Source: Pseudomonadota bacterium (lineage in GTDB: Bacteria > Pseudomonadota > Alphaproteobacteria > Puniceispirillales > Marisalimonadaceae). From it: 64,000 bases of DNA. Location of the stretch: NCBI GenBank assembly GCA_027625145.1, contig JAQBXK010000004.1, positions 1-64,000 on the forward strand, given 5' to 3'. Numbering within the stretch: the first letter of the stretch is position 1; every line of letters begins with the position of its first letter. The translations under genes and the position numbers were made by a program. A model generated the notes under the pieces. That model saw nothing but the letters and a program-made list of their open reading frames with translations. It did not search any database and was not told the origin of the DNA. Below are positions 61,755 through 64,000 of this stretch, in pieces.

Positions 61755-63545
61755 ATGTCAGATTACGAAATTATCGATCACGAACATGACGTTGTAGTAG
61801 TTGGTGCAGGGGGGGCAGGTTTAAGAGCTACTCTTGGAATGGTTGCAGGAGGATTAAAAACAGCTTGTATAACTAAAGTTTTTCCTACCAGAAGTCATAC
61901 AGTTGCAGCGCAAGGTGGTATTGGGGCTGCTTTGAATAATATGGGTGAGAATGATAGTTGGCAATTTCATATGTATGACACAGTTAAAGGTTCTGATTGG
62001 CTTGGTGATCAAGATGCAATTGAATATATGTGTAAAAATGCTATTCCAGCAGTTACAGAGTTAGAAAATTTTGGAGTTCCTTTTTCTAGAACGGAAGAAG
62101 GTAAAGTTTATCAAAGACCTTTTGGAGGTCATACATTAGATTACGGAAAGAATATGGCTAGAAGAGCTTGCGCAGCTGCAGACAGAACTGGCCATGCTAT
62201 ACTTCATACTCTATATCAACAGTGCCTTAAACACCAAGCTGAGTTTTTTGTTGAGTACATAGCTTTAGATCTTCTTATGGATGAAAATGGAGCTTGTAAA
62301 GGTGTTATAGCTCTTTGTATGGAAGATGGAAAGCTTCACAGATTCCGTGGTCATCAAACTGTTTTAGCAACTGGTGGATATGGAAGAGTTTATTTTTCTT
62401 GTACCTCAGCTCATACTTGTACAGGAGATGGAAATGCTATGGCATTAAGAGCTGGATTACCTCTACAAGATATGGAATTTGTTCAATTTCACCCAACTGG
62501 AGTATACGGTGCAGGTGTTTTAATAACTGAAGGTTCACGTGGAGAAGGTGGTTATTTAACAAATTCTGAAGGTGAAAGGTTTATGGAAAGATATGCTCCT
62601 ACAGCTAAAGATTTGGCTAGTAGAGATGTGGTTTCACGTTCAATGACTATTGAAATTAATGAAGGAAGAGGCGTGGGGCCGAATAAAGATCATATTTTTA
62701 TGCATCTTGAGCATATTGATCCTGCTACTTTACATATGAGATTACCAGGAATAAGTGAGACAGCAAAAATTTTCTGTGGAGTGGATGTCACTAAAGAACC
62801 AATTCCAGTATTGCCAACAGTTCATTACAATATGGGAGGTATTCCTACAAATTATCATGGTGAAGTGGTAACTAGAAATGGTAAAGATCAGAACTCAGTA
62901 GTTTCTGGTTTAATGGCAATCGGAGAAGCTGCGTGTGTTTCTGTTCATGGAGCGAATAGATTAGGTACAAATTCATTGTTAGATATTGTTGTGTTTGGAA
63001 GAGCCGCAGCTCAAAGAGCTTTAAAAACAGTTGAAAAAGGAAGTTCTCATTCACCATTGTCGCCAAGTGTAACTGATAAAATAGTGGCTCGATTAGATAA
63101 AATGCGACATTCAGCAGGCGATACATCAGTTGGAGAAATAAGAAGTTCAATGCAAAATATTATGCAGAAACATGCTGCAGTTTTTAGATCTTCAAGTTCA
63201 ATGGATGAAGGCGTAAAAAAAATAGAAACTATAACTAAAAATATGAATTCCATTACAATTAAAGACAGATCATTAATTTTTAATACAGATTTAGTGGAAG
63301 CTTTAGAATTAGAAAATTTAATGCAACAAGCTATTGTTACAATAAAATCTGCTGAACAAAGAAAAGAATCTAGAGGCGCTCACTCTCACGAAGATTTTCC
63401 TGATAGAGACGATAAAAACTGGATGAAACATACTATAATGTGGTTAAATGATAAAAATAAAACAAAAGTAGATTATAGAGATGTTCATCAAAATACATTA
63501 ACTAATGAAGTGCAATCAATACCCCCTGCTGCACGTGTATATTAA
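61755..63545 (+). CDS. sdhA: Succinate dehydrogenase flavoprotein subunit
   Basis: FAD-binding catalytic subunit of complex II, 596 residues. [17 protein letters not shown] is the FAD loop, [17 protein letters not shown] holds the His for covalent FAD, and [23 protein letters not shown], the [11 protein letters not shown] segment and [20 protein letters not shown] complete the active site. AAAGAGAG precedes the ATG. sdhB begins 16 bases later. Confidence 0.97.
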   Translation: MSDYEIIDHEHDVVVVGAGGAGLRATLGMVAGGLKTACITKVFPTRSHTVAAQGGIGAALNNMGENDSWQFHMYDTVKGSDWLGDQDAIEYMCKNAIPAVTELENFGVPFSRTEEGKVYQRPFGGHTLDYGKNMARRACAAADRTGHAILHTLYQQCLKHQAEFFVEYIALDLLMDENGACKGVIALCMEDGKLHRFRGHQTVLATGGYGRVYFSCTSAHTCTGDGNAMALRAGLPLQDMEFVQFHPTGVYGAGVLITEGSRGEGGYLTNSEGERFMERYAPTAKDLASRDVVSRSMTIEINEGRGVGPNKDHIFMHLEHIDPATLHMRLPGISETAKIFCGVDVTKEPIPVLPTVHYNMGGIPTNYHGEVVTRNGKDQNSVVSGLMAIGEAACVSVHGANRLGTNSLLDIVVFGRAAAQRALKTVEKGSSHSPLSPSVTDKIVARLDKMRHSAGDTSVGEIRSSMQNIMQKHAAVFRSSSSMDEGVKKIETITKNMNSITIKDRSLIFNTDLVEALELENLMQQAIVTIKSAEQRKESRGAHSHEDFPDRDDKNWMKHTIMWLNDKNKTKVDYRDVHQNTLTNEVQSIPPAARVY

Positions 63546-63561
63546 TTCATAGGAGATTTAA

Positions 63562-64000
63562 GTGGCTGATTTTGCTTTGCCTAAAAATTCAAAAATTGTA
63601 AAAGGTATTGATTACCCTTTAGAGAGCGATTCAAAAAACACAAGAAAAGTAAATGTTTATAGATGGTCTCCAGATGATGATGAAAACCCAAGAATAGATA
63701 GTTATACACTTGATCTTGATAATTGTGGTCCAATGGTTTTAGATGCTTTAATTAAAATTAAGGATGAAGTTGATTCTAGTTTAACTTTTAGACGATCTTG
63801 TAGAGAAGGTATTTGTGGCTCATGTTCTATGAATGTTGATGGAACAAATACATTGGCATGCCTAAAATCAATGGATGATATAAAGGGTGATATTAATATC
63901 TACCCACTTCCTCATATGGATGTTATTAAAGATTTAGTTCCAGATTTATCAAAAGCTTATGCTCAATTAACATCAATAAAGCCATGGCTTCAGTCTGATA
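63562..64000 (+). CDS. sdhB: Succinate dehydrogenase iron-sulfur subunit (3' end outside window)
   Basis: GTG 63562 follows AGGAGATTTAA. The visible 146 residues cover the [2Fe-2S] ferredoxin domain: [25 protein letters not shown] with the cluster cysteines, then [16 protein letters not shown]. The [4Fe-4S]/[3Fe-4S] part lies beyond base 64000. It completes the sdhCDAB operon. Confidence 0.95.
   Translation, partial: MADFALPKNSKIVKGIDYPLESDSKNTRKVNVYRWSPDDDENPRIDSYTLDLDNCGPMVLDALIKIKDEVDSSLTFRRSCREGICGSCSMNVDGTNTLACLKSMDDIKGDINIYPLPHMDVIKDLVPDLSKAYAQLTSIKPWLQSD

Overview
The window comes from a low-GC alphaproteobacterium, probably a marine, streamlined one. The evidence is a CcrM-type GANTC methyltransferase, malate synthase G, a ProXWV glycine betaine importer, short intergenic gaps, many overlapping genes and frequent TTG starts. 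The order rpsP-rimM-trmD-rplS-leuCDB-asd-sdhCDAB also fits this class. Genus cannot be fixed from the sequence alone. The backbone is very AT-rich: the 60-base line at 14101 has 14 G/C. The middle of the window holds one large accessory island.

Left backbone (1-22.7 kb): the end of a response regulator, a JmjC-like cupin protein, tRNA-Gln, ispE with a TPR lipoprotein, a degenerate uracil-DNA-glycosylase-like gene, a soluble lytic transglycosylase, moaB, rnhB and ccrM. Then come sugar-nucleotide genes (galU, a phosphomannomutase/phosphoglucomutase, ugd) with glcB, the proXWV operon, an unknown membrane-anchored protein, an alpha/beta hydrolase, a methyltransferase, purT and a DUF1445 protein.

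Island (22,706-33,042): two identical tRNA-Gly(GCC) genes in direct orientation bound about 10.3 kb. Next to the right tRNA lie a tyrosine recombinase and a P4-type D5 helicase/primase, which is the core of a phage-satellite-like element. Tandem 12-bp repeats, which look like integrase arm sites, occur at both ends. Three 16-18 bp repeats and a terminator-like hairpin lie between int and the primase gene. A cis module (38-bp box plus a long hairpin carrying TGTAGGG iterons) follows the 3' end of the primase gene, and a diverged second copy sits beside a truncated primase C-terminus. The two copies abut different restriction-modification remnants: an HsdR C-terminus at one, a DNA-methyltransferase N-terminus at the other. 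Wedged into this is much GC-richer DNA (34 G/C in the 60-base line at 27481) encoding an MFS transporter, an SDR/TetR pair and an Atm1-like ABC exporter. A 120-bp exact duplication of part of the ABC gene lies at one junction. The left end also carries relics of another integrase and of a ZntB/CorA transporter. The mosaic could be real recombination or in part an assembly or amplification chimera.

Right backbone (33-64 kb): a nucleotide-sugar aminotransferase/dehydrogenase pair, a thioredoxin-TPR protein, a Lon-N protein, Trm112 and DUF971 proteins, a UbiH-like hydroxylase, a class I aminotransferase, ftsK-lolA, and a glycan cluster with a TPR-glycosyltransferase and three further glycosyltransferase-like genes. 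Then follow xthA, dapF-mtaB-ftsY, ffh-rpsP-rimM-trmD-rplS, leuCDB-asd, a DMT transporter and sdhCDAB, which is cut by the window end.
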